From contig NW_017264206.1 in assembly GCF_001619985.1 (NCBI RefSeq), forward strand, positions 1 through 64,000: DNA of 64,000 nucleotides, given 5' to 3'. This DNA is from Xylona heveae TC161. Taxonomy: Eukaryota > Ascomycota > Xylonomycetes > Xylonales > Xylonaceae. The position numbers and the translations under genes are program-made. How positions within the stretch are numbered: position 1 is the stretch's first letter; every line of letters starts with the position of its first letter. Under the pieces are notes generated by a model, which worked only from the letters and a program-made list of their open reading frames with translations, was not told where the DNA came from and ran no database searches. Below are positions 8,955-19,957 of this stretch, piece by piece.

Positions 8955-11167
8955 TCACGGGATTACTGGGAGCCTTAGGAAATTCTGGCACTCAGGGCCA
9001 AAATGTATGTTATTCCAGCCTTTGAGCATCGTCTCCGGCCGATCCTCGGGATGACGATGGAAGAAGAGGCCCCCGTGATGTGTATCCGTGCTTGCAATTT
9101 CTAGGGCCAGCTTATGCCCTTTGCTGATAATGACATTTGTTGGCCATACCTCAATAGCCACGGTGTATACAGTGTCACATTTGACGGGCAGGATGGACCC
9201 TGGCGTGTGATTCCGTTGTGGCACATTGTCGGTCGGTGGGCCCGTTGTCTGCCGGTGTGAGACCCGGAGCCATCCCTTGACCACAGAAACAGGTTCGCCT
9301 GCTGGACCGGTATACAAAACTGTGGTGATCAGCAAGAACATCTCATGACAAAAATGAAGCTAAATAAAAATGTGACAAACTTTCTTGGCCATCACTATCG
9401 TAGTGCCGGATTGTCAGAAAGAGATCAATCTCAGATGGGGATGAAGAGTCACGGCTGGAGAGGGAGACGTTCAGGTGGGCCATTGGATGCCCTGTTATCT
9501 CCGTTTCTTCCTCGAAGGGCGTTGTCTCGAACAAGAGAGAGCCTCTAGAATGACAATGTTAGAGCTGATGTGAAATGGACACAATTGAGGACTACCTTGG
9601 GGCTTCATAACGCAGTATCCCCTCCTGCACATCAACTGGGCTCGTCACCAGGCCCTGTGACATCGTCAGATGGAAATCCGTATAGACGGTCCGCTTCAAC
9701 GGCCATTCGAGTTCCGTCCGGCGCGGAAATGCTGCCAGCTCCCGACGTGCATCGTTGACGCCCGCGTTTCCGACACGCAGACAAAGATCCACCGGAGGCA
9801 CTTTGCCGGGGTGTGCCCAGCCATAGTCATCTTCTCCTTTGAGAAAGGCATCCAAGAAAGACTTCTGCACCTCTACAGATTCGTCAAAATAAAAGGGGAC
9901 ATCATGTCTGCCGCTGATGAAGCGGAGATACTTGAACTTTGACCCAGCTTTCATGAAGCCAAAGACGTTTCCTCGCAGGTGCAGTTGCGTTGCGCCCTTG
10001 ATCGATCAGTCATGTTAGCTCACTTCGTTGGATAATAGCGGTCGTGACGTACGTAGTTGGCGACACTCAGAACAGGGCACTCGATATTTTCTGCTGGGAA
10101 CAGGTCGGAAAAGTACATTGCGTCTGTGCGATATTTGTTCTTGATTCCCTCCAGGACGGGGACCTTTCGATGTTTCAACAAAGCGATTGCGTCCATGGTC
10201 CCTTCGAGGGTATCTGGACCCCATTTGCGGGCGGCACGGTCACCGAGGCCATACTGAACCGACCCGACCTGGCGATTCCACCAGAAATCTGTACAGTAAC
10301 GTCATGAGCATATAGACAGCCACACAATATGCGCATTGGAGGACTGTTACCCAAGAATCCATCACACAAAATGCCACCGTGGCGGGCGAGGTCCATATAA
10401 TAATCATTCATTCCTGACATTTGGAATGAGCAAAGACTTAGTCACTTAGAGTGAGATTGAAGCCTACCCTCCCACGGGACAATAGCCGCAAGCCCTCGAG
10501 GCCGCCTTGCAGCAACCCACCACTGCGTACACGCATAGTAGCTGACACCCAAAAGCGCTACCTTCCCAGAGCTCCATTCCTGGTCCGCGCACCACTCGAC
10601 CACGTCAAAGAACCCATGGATCGTGGCCTCGCTGAGACAATTCAGCATGCCCGGTGATTGGCCAGCGCCACGCTCGTCAGCACGCACGACTACATAGCCT
10701 TTTTTGACCCAGAACGGGGGATCAGGCGTCTCCCAGGCAGAGTACGCTGACTGATGCTTTGGATTGACGTCCGCCCATGATGCGGCGTGAAAGCTGGATA
10801 CACACCGTGTTTGTTAGATTTGAAGTTAAACTGAATCCTGACAAGTCCCGGATATATATATTTACTCGGGATAATGAATGTCCTTGCCATCTTCAGTGAG
10901 AATTAGCACATGCTTTTTGATCTATGAAGCACGAGAGCACATCACAGACTTACAAGGCCCATATGTCAAGATGACAGGATATTTGCCCGTGCCCTTCGGC
11001 CTATACACATTAGCTCGCACGAGGCAGGGATCGTCGGCCCCCTCCGGCGGCGCTGTGGGAAGAGGGATGTCGACGTTCGTTTCGACGACGAGGGCACCTG
11101 AGTCGTCGACGCTGTGAAGCTTACGAAGCGGCAGCGGTGGTGGAGACATGCTGATATTGTCCTTCAT
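8955..11167 (-). CDS. CocE/NonD family hydrolase (X-Pro dipeptidyl-peptidase-like)
   Basis: Eight exons (11167-10954, 10890-10866, 10793-10468, 10413-10351, 10288-10053, 9996-9596, 9544-9381, 9319-8955) join to 597 codons in frame. The N-terminal alpha/beta-hydrolase domain shows RANVYRPKG, the oxyanion-region motif RADERGAGQSPG and the nucleophile motif GVSYYA (Ser) followed by TQWWVAA, as in cocaine esterase CocE and bacterial acyl hydrolases. The C-terminal jelly-roll domain has GHPMAHLNVSLSS and the closing HPEDRPE region of the X-Pro dipeptidyl-peptidase C-terminal family. No signal peptide is evident. Such enzymes hydrolyse esters or amides; the substrate is not predictable. ATG 11167 is the first in frame, though 11146-11148 is an alternative. 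It lies tail-to-head with the aminotransferase gene upstream. Confidence 0.88.
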
Positions 11168-11523
11168 CGTCAAATTGCAGAAAATAAAATGGCAAGATGA
11201 AATGATGGCATTGCACCATGTTTTATCTATTCCTACCCCGCCCCGCCTCCGGGTCCTTTTGACGTGTATATCAGCGGTGAGGGCAGTAGAACCTTCCCCC
11301 TTGCATCAGAATTGGCGAGGTCATGCACGGTGCCATGAGGCAGGGCGTCTTTTCTATGCCTTGTCTCCTTGCCTGCTAATTTGCCTTGTTTGTGCTTCGC
11401 TCTCGGTTGGTTGTTAAAATGCAGATACCCAAAGGGGTTGGTAGGCTTGAATAATTCAGCTAACCTAGCTACATCCATCTTATCCATGTATCTATACTAG
11501 AAGCGACAATTCCTCTCTCCTGT
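11168..11523. other. Intergenic: hydrolase promoter and aminotransferase 3' region
   Basis: Both flanking genes read leftwards, so this spacer holds the promoter of the CocE-type hydrolase. I did not find the TCGGAGTAAT motif of the neighbouring promoters in it. Confidence 0.4.
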
Positions 11524-13086
11524 TCAAATAGGTGAAAGTGAGAACTCTTTCCGTATGGCATTTGACAAGCCTCGAACGCCTTCATCCAAGTCGCCTTTTG
11601 AAGCAGCTGCGTATGTGATACGGAACTGAAGTTTGCCGTCGTAACGTCTGTCCGCAGAAAATAAGGACCCCTTAGCAACTTTGACGCCATTTTTCAGTGC
11701 ATTTGACTGTATTCGTTCCTCAATTTCCGCTTGCTGGGAATGGTCACCGCCTAACGATGTTGCCGATCGATGTACCGGATGTTTGGCTAAATCTAAATTT
11801 ATCCATAGGAACATGCCGAACTCTGGCGGCGTCCAGTGACAAATGTCTTTTGGAAAATAGCGGTCACAGGCTTGTAAGATTATATTCCGACGAGAACAGT
11901 AGTCTTTGGAGAGATTTTCGAGCCATGTGAGGAAGCCGGAATGCCCCCAGCTCCTATCCAGTAGTGTCCATAGCATAAGCTGCGATGGACCATTTACCCC
12001 TCCGACGCAGACATCATTGTAGCACACAAATTTCTCAATGATCGCGCTGCTTGCCGTGACCCAGCCAGTGCGAAGTCCAGGGGCAAGTATCTTGGACGTC
12101 GAATCAAGGCGAACGACACGGCCAGACCGGTCGATCGACAAGTATGATGGCACTTGACTTGGATTGATGAATGTTTCATCAAGCTTTAATTCCTCCGTGT
12201 TATCACGTGTCGATGGTCGGTCAAGGTATGGGCCCAGTTGAAGATAATAATACGGATCATCTTCCACGATTATTAAATCATGTTCCTCTGCTAATTGATA
12301 AATTGCTTGTCTTCTTCCTGCCGACTGCGTTGTGCCTGTCGGGTTCTGTCCAGTAGGGATCGAGTATAAGAGTCTCGGTTTCGGTCCTCGTGAGGGATCC
12401 CAAGTTCGAAGAATTTCATCCAAGCAGTCCGGTCGAAGTCCCTCGGGATCCATGCTGACTCCCTGTACACGTAATCCGACCAGAGTAGCGGCCTCAATGG
12501 CCGTAGAGTAAGTGTATTGCTCGGTCAGAACTGTATCGCCTCTGTTGCAAAAGATACGCAGCGCCAACTCCAGTGCAGATGTTGATCCACAACTGAGGCA
12601 AACTTTCCAATCTGCGTATGGCGGATCATGCACCATTTCCACATGTTCCGTTAGGAAACGTACAAGGTATGATGAGCCTACTGCGTGACCGTAATTTAAA
12701 GCAGAAGAAATGTTGTACGAGTCGCCTTGCTTTGCCACACTCTGCAATGCTCCTTCATCCTTGCTTCCGGCTTCAATATTGTTCAGCGACGATGATATAC
12801 CCCGGAATGAAAGATGTTCCCAAGGATAATACTCCGGTACCGGTCTCCCCTCCCCAAGAGCTATGATTTTGCTGGTTTTATGTTGGTTGGCGAATGCTTT
12901 TATTGCCGAACCAACGAGCGAGCGGCTTTCAATACTGAAGTGATGACTCAAATCTTTGGAGGTTGGTCTAGACTTTGCATGTGCTGATTTGAACCAGTCG
13001 GAAGAGGCACATGGGTCGATATTTGATGGAATCGGAACGGAATGAGCACGAAGTGACTCGACATCTCCAGTTCCCAAGCGGGGCAT
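11524..13086 (-). CDS. PLP-dependent aminotransferase class I/II (Aro8-like)
   Basis: Uninterrupted frame of 520 codons from the ATG at 13086; upstream ATGs at 13158 and beyond are in frame but would add a hydrophobic or unrelated leader, so the shorter start is preferred with moderate certainty. The fold-type I aminotransferase pattern is visible: IIALGEGRPVPEYYPWEHL near the start, SALNYGHAVGSSYLVRFL, CLSCGSTSALELALR, LLYSIPTGQNPTG (cofactor Asn), IVEDDPYYYLQ (Asp and Tyr that hold PLP), and DSTSKILAPGLRTGW with the Schiff-base Lys. Fungal Aro8/Aro9-type enzymes transaminate aromatic and other large amino acids with 2-oxo acids; the substrate here is open. Its promoter carries two overlapping TCGGAGTAAT copies that recur near the adjacent regulator gene. 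Confidence 0.88.
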   Translation of the reverse strand: MPRLGTGDVESLRAHSVPIPSNIDPCASSDWFKSAHAKSRPTSKDLSHHFSIESRSLVGSAIKAFANQHKTSKIIALGEGRPVPEYYPWEHLSFRGISSSLNNIEAGSKDEGALQSVAKQGDSYNISSALNYGHAVGSSYLVRFLTEHVEMVHDPPYADWKVCLSCGSTSALELALRIFCNRGDTVLTEQYTYSTAIEAATLVGLRVQGVSMDPEGLRPDCLDEILRTWDPSRGPKPRLLYSIPTGQNPTGTTQSAGRRQAIYQLAEEHDLIIVEDDPYYYLQLGPYLDRPSTRDNTEELKLDETFINPSQVPSYLSIDRSGRVVRLDSTSKILAPGLRTGWVTASSAIIEKFVCYNDVCVGGVNGPSQLMLWTLLDRSWGHSGFLTWLENLSKDYCSRRNIILQACDRYFPKDICHWTPPEFGMFLWINLDLAKHPVHRSATSLGGDHSQQAEIEERIQSNALKNGVKVAKGSLFSADRRYDGKLQFRITYAAASKGDLDEGVRGLSNAIRKEFSLSPI

Positions 13087-13212
13087 GACGGCAAGAAAAT
13101 ATAAGAAGATTAAGACTAAGGTTCTGTGAAGTCGATGTAAGAGACAAATGAAGATCATCTCGATATTTATATAGTAGCTGTGCCTCCCGTCCCGTCCCCT
13201 TCCGCTGTCATC

Positions 13213-13253
13213 TTTCGGAGAGCAAGTGTCGGAGTAATCGGAGTAATCGGCGA
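13213..13253. promoter_or_regulatory. Repeated TCGGAGTAA motif upstream of the aminotransferase
   Basis: TCGGAGTAA occurs twice in direct 9-bp periodicity (13229-13246), followed by TCGGCGA; a TTCGGAG lies at 13214. The 16-mer TCGGAGTAATCGGCGA (13238-13253) matches 15 of 16 bases at 15732-15747 beside the Zn2Cys6 regulator. CGG half-sites are the usual targets of that regulator class; binding is inferred. Confidence 0.5.
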
Positions 13254-13396
13254 AACCGTGAGACAAACCAGTCCCACTTTAGAAATTGAACGGCGGTTTA
13301 TTGGACCTTATCGGCAATTATTTGAAAATGTCATGGCAGATAGGAAATTGAGCGTTACTTAAATCTCAGATTCTCGTACTTTTTTTAGTTGAAATA

Positions 13397-15591
13397 CTAG
13401 ATAGCTGGTAGTACGTGGTCTAGTGTCAACAATGAAGGATGTTCTGCAAGATTCTGCCAAAAGCCAACCTCAAAGTCTTGGGTCAGGTAGGTTGTCCAAT
13501 CGTCATTTCCATAGTTGAGAGGTGTTGTTTCTTTGGCAAGAGTAGAGTGGACAGAGTCAAGAAACTTTTGAATTGTGTGGGTAGCTTTTGAGAATAGTGC
13601 GTAATTTGGCTCGCCTGGCTTAATAAGGGTCCCAATCTGGATTTCTGCGACAAGAACACTGAGATTCTGTAAAACTCTACTCTGCCACATTTTAGCCGTA
13701 CTAGGTGTGTTGCGCTGCTTGAGCATTGCGAGAAGAATGATTCCGGCAGCAGGGAGACCGTAGTGCGCGACCTAATAATTCTGTCATTAGAGAATATGAT
13801 TATATCAGAGCGCAGCACATACCTTCCAGATAAGGCCGTCTCCGGAATTTATTAGTTGATCACGAAGAAGAATAGCTTCTACGGTAAGGACAAGCATTTT
13901 CTCGGCGACTTCAACTATGGAATTGTCGGGCTCACTCGGGGTTTTAAGCAGAAGTAAGCGGAGCAAGAACAGAACATGCAGATAATTGAGGCGCACACTG
14001 GCTAAAAAGTCTCGCTCAAATGGGCCTTGATTGCATTGCTTCAGACTACACTCAAGTCTGAAATGAGCGGGCAGGGCATGCCATTCAGCCTCAGCTTTAC
14101 TCTGAATTACACTGGTATAATGAGATTGTGTCTTCGACGGCTAGATAGGGACTATTTGGATTCTTACCTTGCTTTCTGAATTCGTGTCTCATGATTTTTC
14201 TCGCCGTATAGTTCCAAGACCTCTTCCTTCAAGAATGCACATAAAGCTGACCATCGAGTCTGTGCGGTGTAGGAAAATTTTGTGTCTGCCTCCCACCCGT
14301 CCACATTACTCTCTCTGGATGAGAAAGTCGAAGAATCGCTCAAGCTTGTTGGACATGACGGCAGTTGAAAGTGGCAGAATTGTTTACTCATCCGTGGAGG
14401 CCTACCGAGGAAAATAGAAACATTTTTGTCATCTCCGTACGTGTTTGCAAAGGCTGCCTTTCGCAAGTCAATTAGAAAGGGCGGAATCTCCGGTCGCGTT
14501 TCAATGTCCTCATGGTAGCCAAGAGCAAAAATTGAGGCAATTACGTCTCCCAGCCTACGCCACGAATGATAACCTAATCCGTTAGTGCTTTTCTTTTAAT
14601 CTATTAGGTTTCAACTCACTCTGGTCTCCATCTACGCAGGAATGGACAATGAAATTTTCATACTGAAATACGAGCTGCAGGTCGTTTAGGCAGTCCAAGG
14701 ATAGAGCAATATCCAGGGCGCAATCAGTCAGCTTTGTAGAAAGCCTTCTGAGAGCATATTGTTCCTGTTCCGTTGTATACAGTGAGGGAAAGAAGGAGAT
14801 ATCGAAAGTTGCCCGACTGACTGCTGAAAAGAATATACCAAGACTTTCCCATCGGACATTTTGATTCAGAAATTGTGCAGAAAAGCTGGAAAGACTGGAG
14901 GTGCGATTGAAGTCTAATGGCTGCGCCGAATTGTGGAGTAGACGTCTTGCATAAATTAAGTGCCAATTCTCGTCTTGCAGAGAAGACATCAGGAAGTCCG
15001 TCATACTTTCAACACATTGCTGAACAAATGGCCCGGCGAGAATCAGATTTATCCCCTTTTTAAGCCAAAACATGACTAGTTCCTTCAGGAGTTTTAGGGA
15101 ATATTTGTCCAAAAGCTGTCTCAAAACATCTGCACCCTGGTGAGTCAAAAGATTGCCATCATCTGAGCGATGGGAAGGATCCGCTGGCAATTCAGCGTCT
15201 CTGGGAAAATATGACCCAGAAATATTATCTTCACCCTGGGGAATATGGTTAAAAATTGCAGCATGGCTGGAGGAGCCAAGATATCCCGGGTTTGGATATG
15301 GATTGCGCCTTGGGCTAAACAATGGTGGTGACGCTGGGGATGGTCGGCTGTGAAATGGCAATGTAATAGATCAGTGGTGCTCAATACATGCAAGCAGATT
15401 GAGTGTCCTTACTTTGAATGTTGATCTACTAATGGAGAGGAATCATCCCTTTTCCTCTTAAATGGCGATGCTCTATAAATACATAGGCCCGACCTATTGC
15501 TATTCCTGCAACGCGTGCACACCGGTCGCTTGTGGTCACAAGCAAGCTTTGACCTTCTGCAGGCTTCGCATGCTGCCAACCTCGAAGACAT
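13397..15591 (-). CDS. Zn(II)2Cys6 transcription factor
   Basis: Five exons (15591-15413, 15347-14620, 14573-14168, 14111-13823, 13771-13397) join in frame to 658 codons, each intron having a good donor and several a CACTAAC- or CTAATG-like branch. The N-terminus begins MSSRLAACEACRRSKLACD, and the six cysteines follow the CX2CX6CX6CX2CX8C pattern that binds two zinc ions. A basic KRKRDD stretch follows, then a long helical region of the fungal-specific regulator type (middle homology). It sits between the aminotransferase and the divergently transcribed racemase-like gene, so it may be the local regulator; its own upstream region carries several TCGG motifs. Confidence 0.9.
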
Positions 15592-16297
15592 ATTTCGATA
15601 TTGACATCACCAATTTCTTTTTTACCAGGATGCAAAAATCCGCAAGATGGCATGAGAACCCGAGCATTGGCTCGGTGCAGTCGGATCGGATCGGAGTGTC
15701 GGTTCGGCGTAGTGGCATCGGAGTATGTGTTTCGGAGTAATTGGCGAGCACTAATTATTCTCCGAGGACCTACCCTTGGACGTAGGCGATAAGTATTGCG
15801 AATGGCGTTGGATAACAGAAGTGTGGGGTCAACCGACGCTTTCCGGTAGTGTAATTGATAGGGAAAGGAAAACATGGTTTCTATCCGGCAAATCACATGT
15901 ACTTAATAAATTCGCGAGCTAAACGGAGAAGTGCAATACGAATTATCTTGCGCGGATCTTCTGTTTAGAATCCAACGTCTGACTGGACGTCAAAACGAAG
16001 GCCCCCCGCGGGGTAGCTGTGCTCGGGAGGATACGATCAAAGTCTCGGGGTTAGATGACAGAATTTCCGTTCTGGCCCAGATAAACGTCGGATTCCTCCG
16101 CCCTGATTACCAGACCAGCATGACTTTATCTTAGGGAAATGTTGCTGCAGTTTATTGAAGTACTCTTAATCTGTAGGAAGTATATCAAGCTTTATATAAC
16201 ACCCGCATTTCCAGCATAGAGAAGGTTGCAGAATATTTAGTAAAGACCATTTGATGTGATTTATGCTTCCAGTGTCCGCTACACTACCCTGATATCA
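15592..16297. other. Divergent promoter region between regulator and racemase-like gene
   Basis: About 700 bp between two diverging starts. Besides the TCGG-rich block at 15681-15757, no gene is supported; short open frames here are not conserved in any way I can see. Confidence 0.5.
15681..15757. promoter_or_regulatory. TCGG-rich block with the shared TCGGAGTAAT motif
   Basis: TCGGATCGGATCGGAGTG begins at 15681, TCGGAGTA recurs at 15718, and TCGGAGTAATTGGCGA lies at 15732-15747, with an inverted TCCGAGG just after. The last copy is almost identical to the copy upstream of the aminotransferase. It lies about 90-150 bp upstream of the Zn2Cys6 regulator start, fitting autoregulation or a shared operator; this is inference. 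Confidence 0.5.
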
Positions 16298-17172
16298 ATG
16301 TCGATTCAGCCTGAAAGCCCGCCTATGGGCTTCATCGCCGTAGAGCTCAATTTTCACCGCCCCCCGGGAGATGCAAAAAACGAGCGCACATGGCCATTTC
16401 CATTGATTTGTCGGACAGCGAAGGATTCTTTTCTGTCAAAGCTTGTGACTCCTGGTGAATATCCAGAAGCATTCATTGATAATTTTGTTGAGGCCGGACA
16501 ATGGCTTGCAGAGCAAGGATGTGTCGGAATCTTGACGAGCTGTGGATTTTTAGCAATGATGCAACCAATGTGAGTCTGCAATTCTTTCTTGCGGCAGCTA
16601 CTATGAGACCAACCACTCGTTGGTCTGCACAGGCTTGTTGTTAACTGTTGAAAAGACTGTCAGCTAGACTTCCTATACCAGTGGCAACTTCGTCACTTTT
16701 GCAGATACCCGCGGTCCGTTCATTTCTACCACCGGGCCAGTCAATCGGGGTCATCACATTTGATGCAACCCGTTTAAGTCTCAAGCACTTTACTCAGTTG
16801 TCTATCGATCCAAGCAACATACATATCGTTGGCTGTCCTGACAATGGTTATTTACGCGGTACTCTTCGAGATGGCAACCCATATGATTATTCTGCTCTGA
16901 AAAAGGAGTTGGTAACCTGTGCCGTGCAGCTCGTAGAATCGCATCCTGATGTTGGTGCAATCGTCCTAGAGTGTACGCAATTACCGGTTTTCGCGGAGGC
17001 CATACAGGAGAAAGTTCAACTCCCGGTATACGACGTGTACACTATGGGATCTTGGTTTTATTCAGGTCTTGTAAGAAAGCCATTTGTTCCGTGGACAGCA
17101 CAAGAGAAGGCCGACGCAAAAGAATATCGCCCAAGGAGCCAAAAGGAAACTGCTGAGAGTCAGGTAGTATAG
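16298..17172 (+). CDS. Aspartate/glutamate/hydantoin racemase-like protein
   Basis: Two exons (16298-16569, 16668-17172) give 258 codons. Two cysteines in family-typical contexts, ILTSCGFLA (Cys82) and VLECTQLP (Cys193), match the pair that acts as acid and base in cofactor-free Asp/Glu racemases and hydantoin racemases; PVATSSLLQ between them is also typical. Many fungal members are of unknown substrate, so 'racemase-like' is safer than naming an amino acid. The start at 16298 is chosen because family similarity begins soon after; 16256 is in frame upstream. It diverges from the Zn2Cys6 regulator gene and precedes the class II aldolase gene, suggesting a role in the same catabolic group. Confidence 0.85.
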
Positions 17173-18012
17173 CCGATTTTCGCTCACTTCAAGGCCAGGA
17201 TTTTTGGAAACGCTTGGAGATACGATAGACATCAATTATAAACAAGATAATAGAGAAGTGCAGAGTATCCCGGGAAATGATCCATTTCAATGAGTGTTGA
17301 GCACCTCTTCAAGACTGCTTTTTGTGAGAAAAAGAGCAACCAATGTTAGACCCGAAGAATATCGCTGTAGCCTTCCTTTGCTTAATTGAAGATGTGCTGG
17401 GGAAATTGAGGTTGTTACCTGGACTCTGTACCAGGTCGACGAGTTCACCGTTAACTCAGCAGGAAAGAACAGCCGATGGAGACCTAGGTAGTAGTTGGTT
17501 CGGGTATAGTTGCTCCATTATCAGGTATATCGTAAGCTACCTACCGTAGTACGGCCAGTGGTAGACGGCGGTTTCAGTTGTGCGTTGCCGTCCGCGAATA
17601 TTCCATCATGGAAGCATGTCGCAAAGGATTTCCCACTGGTCGCTGACACTTTCCCATTGTGGATTTATCTCTTCTTTATCAAATGCAACAGTTCGCCTAT
17701 CAATCCCGGTGGGCAAGAAATGACGGTTCATTGAGATATTGTTTGTAAATCATTTGCGGCACCATTCTGCCTCGCCTTCTATTACCTCTCTAGCGCTATG
17801 ACATTCCCGCCTCTCACAGACCCTTTAGTCCCCGCCACCGCTGCCATGCAGTTAACTGGTGGATGAAGAATTCCGGCAAACCATCCCGACAGATACTCCA
17901 CGTTTTTATTTAAAAGGACCCGGACATCTGCTGGTGAACGACATTGACCATAGCGCAATTTTGACAATATCAAACTACCTTCCAGCCCCTCTTGAGTACC
18001 AAACATATCAAA
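17173..18012. other. Intergenic, nothing seen
   Basis: Spacer of 840 bp containing the promoter of the class II aldolase-like gene. No TCGGAG-type motif, RNA gene or supported small gene was found. Confidence 0.45.
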
Positions 18013-19065
18013 ATGGCACCATCAGTTGAAACAGTCCAGCATGTTCAGAAGCAGGAGGAGCCCGCTACAAAGGCGGTTGCTCTAAACGGACCGACGGCGA
18101 AGACGGAGATGACTGCGCTCGAGGCCATCTCACAAGGCACGCCTTTGGCCGGTATTCCTTCTTTCACCTCGATTGAGAAGCAGCGACATTGGATGCTGGA
18201 ACACATGGCTGGCGCTTTTCGAGTGTTTGCCCGCAAGGGTTACACTGAGGGCATGAGCGGCCATATCTCTCTCCGGGATCCTGAGGACCCCCATACGTTC
18301 TGGACCAACCCGTAAGTCAATCGACAATCAGCCCTGCACGCTACTTGAGCTAACCAGGTGAAGTCTTGGAAAGTACTTTGGATTACTCACCGCGGGTGAT
18401 ATGATTCTCGTCAATTACGAAGGCAAGGCTGTCGGCGGCAACACGTCCCGCCCTGCAAATGCCGCTGGCTTTTTGATCCACGGAGCACTTCATAAAGCTC
18501 GGCCGGACGTCAATGCTGCCTGTCACACCCACTCTCCATATGGAAAGGCTTGGTCAACCTTTGCCCGGCCGGTGGAAATGCTCAACCAGGATGCGTGCAT
18601 GTTCTACGGAGAAACACAGGCGGTCTACGATCAATTTGGTGGCATCGTCTTCTCCGATGAGGAGGGTGAAAGACTAGCCACTGCATTGGGTCCGAAGGGC
18701 AAGGCTATGATTCTCCGCAACCATGGCTTGTTGACCGTCGGGTCTACTGTGGACGAGGCTGCCTATCTTTTCACTCTGCTCGAGAGATCTTGCGAAGTGC
18801 AACTGATGGTTGAGGCTGCTGCTGCCAATGGCATTCCCAAGCAATACGTTGGTGACGCGGAAGCCGCTTACACCCATAAGATGGTAAACGACGCTGTAAG
18901 TGCATGCCTCATCCCAAAACCCTTTCACTTGGAAGATTAACCTTGTATTAGGAGAGTCTCTACTGCGAGTTCCAGCCGGATCTGGAATTCGAGGTTGAAA
19001 TGAGCAGGTCAACACAGGCCCCCCAGGCTCAGATCACAAGCCACCAGCCTCGTCTTCTTGAGTAA
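18013..19065 (+). CDS. Class II aldolase/adducin family protein
   Basis: Three exons (18013-18311, 18364-18895, 18952-19065) join to 314 codons. The middle acceptor is placed at GTGAAG (18363) because the nearer CAG would give a stop. The domain shows KGYTEGMSGHISLRDP, the GNTSRPANAAGFLIHGALH block, HTHSPYG with the zinc-binding histidines, and RNHGLLTVG with the third one. Bacterial relatives (fuculose-phosphate and ribulose-phosphate 4-epimerase families) cleave or epimerise sugar phosphates or decarboxylate; many fungal members are uncharacterised. It lacks the C-terminal tail of adducin. It lies between racemase-like and ketopantoate-reductase-like genes, all on the plus strand. Confidence 0.9.
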
Positions 19066-19957
19066 TATTCATTTGAATTTGCATATATGTTTTTTAGCGC
19101 TCCATTGTATTTGGGGATTGTCTAGGGGGGTTGGCAGTTTATTGCGTTCATCTTTGAATATACCTTATGTCGTTTCCTTGCTTATCGCCTCACGTGCATC
19201 TGGATATTTTTCCGTGAGTGCAATATTTTCATCAAACACAGCTTTCCGAAATACATCTACGTTGAACAATTCATTTCTGTTATTACAAATATGACATTGA
19301 ATGCGCCTTTGACGGTTGAGGGAAAGGAGTGTACTGCTACTGAATCGGAAGTTCGAGACGAAGGGGGTCGGCAGTTTAGAAATGTTCCAAAGCGAGCTCG
19401 GAGCAATGATCGAATTACGCAAGGTTTTCCCTCATAAACGGTTTCAGATGTCGTCGGAAACTTTTGCAAAGTACGGGGGTATTGACTAATTCAGCATCTA
19501 AAGCAGGTTTCCCCATTCTTGAATCGAGTTTTGCTCCTCCGTAGCAGAGTAGGAAGGCTCAAGCTGAGCACCGGGCCGGGCTGGTTCCGGTGCATTTTGC
19601 CGAGGTGAAACAGGCAAGCTTCCGCGACACCGCCTTGCGCTTGGGCACCGTGCTAAGACTTTAGTTAGCCGCAGATGAGTCTAACCTATCAAAGTATCGG
19701 CCATTTGGCACTGGTACTCCGATACCTCCGAGATCGCTCAAGCGTGTCATTTTTTTATCGATAAGAAGGTGTTCTGCGTAGGGCGCGTCCTCTCTCTCAA
19801 AAGCTTTACGCAGATGCCCCATTGAGACTTTCAACAAATTTCTGCTACTAAAATATTATATTTGATCAAAAGCATTATATCTCATTGCCTTTTAAGACCT
19901 GTTTCTGTCCGTTTCACCTTGTTATTTCTGCGCCCAGTTCCGCCAGCTGCAAACAAT
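19066..19957. other. Intergenic, promoter of the ketopantoate-reductase-like gene
   Basis: Nearly 900 bp with a few unsupported short frames on both strands. A CCGA-rich element at 19711-19731 is listed separately. Confidence 0.45.
19711..19731 (-). promoter_or_regulatory. TCGGAGTA-type element upstream of the reductase gene
   Basis: On the minus strand this reads TCGGAGGTATCGGAGTACC, two TCGGAG units ten bases apart, resembling the paired TCGGAGTAA units at the aminotransferase. It is about 230 bp upstream of the reductase ATG. The functional link is inference. Confidence 0.4.

Noticed and set aside
17343-17734. Small genes between the racemase-like and aldolase-like genes
   Set aside because: Overlapping short frames without start context or motif; treated as promoter DNA.
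19165-19469. Minus-strand frames upstream of the reductase gene
   Set aside because: Under 90 codons, no similarity to any family I know, and no intron signals joining them to more.
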